Below, piece by piece: positions 5,737 to 6,224 of a stretch of DNA of 6,224 nt. The notes under the pieces are model-generated. The model was given only the letters and a program-made list of their open reading frames with translations, ran no database searches and had not been told where the DNA came from. How positions within the stretch are numbered: position 1 is the first letter of the stretch; every line of letters begins with the position of its first letter. Source of the DNA: Candidatus Aminicenantota bacterium (GTDB lineage: Bacteria > Acidobacteriota > Aminicenantia > JAMOAD01); NCBI GenBank assembly GCA_027070475.1, contig JALXDT010000139.1, positions 1-6,224 of the forward strand. Reading direction: 5' to 3'. The position numbers and the translations under genes are program-made.

Positions 5737-5764
5737 GTAGGGGCAATTCATGAATTGCCACTAC
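5737..5764. repeat. Perfect 18-bp palindrome with flanking GTAG/CTAC (REP- or MITE-like)
   Basis: GGCAATTCATGAATTGCC (5742-5759) is a perfect palindrome. GTAG (5737-5740) and CTAC (5761-5764) extend the stem across one G-A mismatch. The shape, a GTAGGGGCAATTC-type end reading into its own complement, resembles short palindromic elements dispersed between genes in many bacteria. A short GCGATTCGC follows at about 5776. Only one copy is in the window, so its repetitive nature is inferred. Confidence 0.55.
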
Positions 5765-5849
5765 AGATATTTATTGCGATTCGCCGTTTTTAAATTAAAG
5801 GAATCAAAAAAAATTTATTACAGGAAATCAACCATATTCCTTGTGAATA

Positions 5850-5891
5850 GCTCTTGGCTCAAAGTTCAGTGCTCAACACTTAAAGCTCTCT
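5850..5891. repeat. Degenerate 7-nt tandem repeat
   Basis: From 5850 the sequence reads in heptads GCTCTTG, GCTCAAA, GTTCAGT, GCTCAAC, ACTTAAA, GCTCTCT. GCTC recurs in exact 7- or 14-nt register at 5850, 5857, 5871 and 5885. It ends six bases before the rpmH -35. The units are diverged, so it may be an old short tandem repeat or partly chance. Confidence 0.4.
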
Positions 5892-5896
5892 TAAAT

Positions 5897-5925
5897 TTGA
5901 CAAATGAAAAATTTTTTATTATCAT
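5897..5925 (+). promoter_or_regulatory. rpmH-rnpA promoter (sigma-70 type)
   Basis: A perfect TTGACA (5897-5902), a 17-bp spacer and TATCAT (5920-5925, two mismatches from TATAAT) precede rpmH by 34 bp. The start site would be near 5932, leaving a short leader with the ribosome binding site. A near-consensus promoter fits a highly expressed ribosomal protein gene. Confidence 0.75.
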
Positions 5926-5959
5926 ACCTCATAATTAGAAAAGGAAAAGGGAGAGAAAA

Positions 5960-6094
5960 ATGAAAAGAACTTTTCAACCGAACAATAGAAAAAGGAAAAA
6001 AACACACGGTTTTTTAGTTAGAATGAGAACAAGAGCAGGAAGAGCAGTAATCAGAAGAAGAAGGAGAAAAGGAAGAAAAAGATTGGCTGCTTAA
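5960..6094 (+). CDS. rpmH: Ribosomal protein bL34
   Basis: bL34 is a small, highly basic protein of the large ribosomal subunit that binds 23S rRNA. The 44-residue product starts MKRTFQPNNRKRKKTHGF, continues LVRMRTRAGRAVIRRRRRKG and ends RKRLAA, matching the near-invariant family pattern (MKRT-x-QP...KR...HGFR-x-RM-x-T-x-GR-x-V...RR-x-KGR-x-x-L) at normal length. The small deviation is LV in place of the usual R before RM. The ATG follows AGGGAGAG, a good Shine-Dalgarno. It is the first gene of a plus-strand unit with rnpA, six bases apart, and is divergent from dnaA, as in most bacterial oriC regions. The gene was too short for a 60-codon cut-off and was found by direct translation. Confidence 0.97.
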   Translation: MKRTFQPNNRKRKKTHGFLVRMRTRAGRAVIRRRRRKGRKRLAA

Positions 6095-6100
6095 TACTTT

Positions 6101-6224
6101 ATGGATTTCAGATTAAAGAAAGAGAATAGGATAAGAAGCAGAAAAGATATTGTTTTATTGCTAAGGAAAGGAAAAAAGCTTGAAAGAGAAGATTGTTGCA
6201 AGAGGTACGCCTTTGTTGATATTT
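6101..6224 (+). CDS. rnpA: Ribonuclease P protein component, N-terminal part (3' end outside window)
   Basis: RnpA is the small protein cofactor of RNase P; it helps the catalytic RNA bind pre-tRNA leaders during 5' maturation. The 41 visible complete codons begin MDFRLKKENRIRSRKDIVLLLRKGKKL. This fits the family's basic N-terminus, in which R-L/I-R-x-x-x-D/F-(about 5)-RKGKK precedes the first beta strand; the later YAFVDI fits that strand. The diagnostic RNR motif would lie beyond the window. The ATG comes six bases after the rpmH stop. Its Shine-Dalgarno is not obvious, so it may depend on coupling to rpmH. The identification rests largely on synteny (rpmH-rnpA) plus this N-terminal match. 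A CC pair at residues 32-33 is a small oddity. Confidence 0.88.
   Translation, partial: MDFRLKKENRIRSRKDIVLLLRKGKKLEREDCCKRYAFVDI

Larger units (their letters stand above)
5504..5896. other. Non-coding spacer between the btuB riboswitch and the rpmH promoter
   Basis: No supportable gene lies here. A 62-codon open frame from 5750 starts inside a palindrome and runs through the rpmH promoter without a ribosome binding site, so I do not call it. The stretch holds inverted repeats at 5545-5637, a terminator-like hairpin at 5679-5717, a strong palindrome at 5737-5764 and a 7-nt periodic repeat at 5850-5891, listed separately. I found no classic TTATCCACA boxes in it. Confidence 0.6.

Noticed and set aside
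5750..5938. 62-codon plus-strand open frame
   Set aside because: It starts in the middle of the palindrome, has no ribosome site, covers the heptad repeat and the rpmH promoter, and its product resembles nothing I recognise.
1..6224. CRISPR arrays, tRNA or rRNA genes, insertion sequences
   Set aside because: I saw no regularly spaced direct repeats of CRISPR type, no tRNA-like cloverleaf or rRNA segments, and no transposase coding sequence.

Overview
The window is a chromosomal replication-origin locus from a low-GC bacterium with an outer membrane. On the minus strand, reading right to left, lie a cobalamin riboswitch, a btuB-like TonB-dependent receptor, dnaA, dnaN and the first two thirds of recF. 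On the plus strand at the right end lie rpmH and the start of rnpA. The order rnpA-rpmH / dnaA-dnaN-recF is the classic bacterial oriC neighbourhood. The TonB-dependent receptor shows a diderm cell. The very A+T-rich composition and the divergent DnaA, DnaN and RecF proteins do not let me name a phylum from sequence alone.

Layout. Positions 1-757 hold recF (3' end outside the window), 761-1873 dnaN, 1874-2030 an extremely A+T-rich gap with TAA triplet repeats (possible unwinding region), and 2031-3326 dnaA. Positions 3327-3450 hold a compact regulatory region: a 20-bp palindrome made of two head-to-head DnaA-box-like nonamers, an 11-bp-arm inverted repeat and a near-consensus dnaA promoter. 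Positions 3451-5268 hold the receptor, with its true start at 5268 rather than further upstream. Positions 5274-5340 are a translation-control platform, and 5341-5488 a cobalamin aptamer closed by a perfect 10-bp P1 helix. Positions 5489-5896 are non-coding. They hold a possible short plus-strand transcript with terminator, a perfect 18-bp palindrome resembling a dispersed repeat, and a degenerate 7-nt repeat. Positions 5897-5925 are a strong rpmH promoter, followed by rpmH and rnpA with a 6-nt gap.

How it fits together. dnaA, dnaN and recF encode the initiator, the sliding clamp and a recombinational repair ATPase; rpmH and rnpA encode ribosomal protein L34 and the RNase P protein. The unusual element is the B12-controlled outer-membrane transporter lodged between dnaA and rpmH. 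It points toward dnaA with no clear terminator between them. The strand G/C bias changes sign near the dnaA/btuB junction, which places the likely origin there and makes btuB a head-on (lagging-strand) gene, unlike its neighbours.
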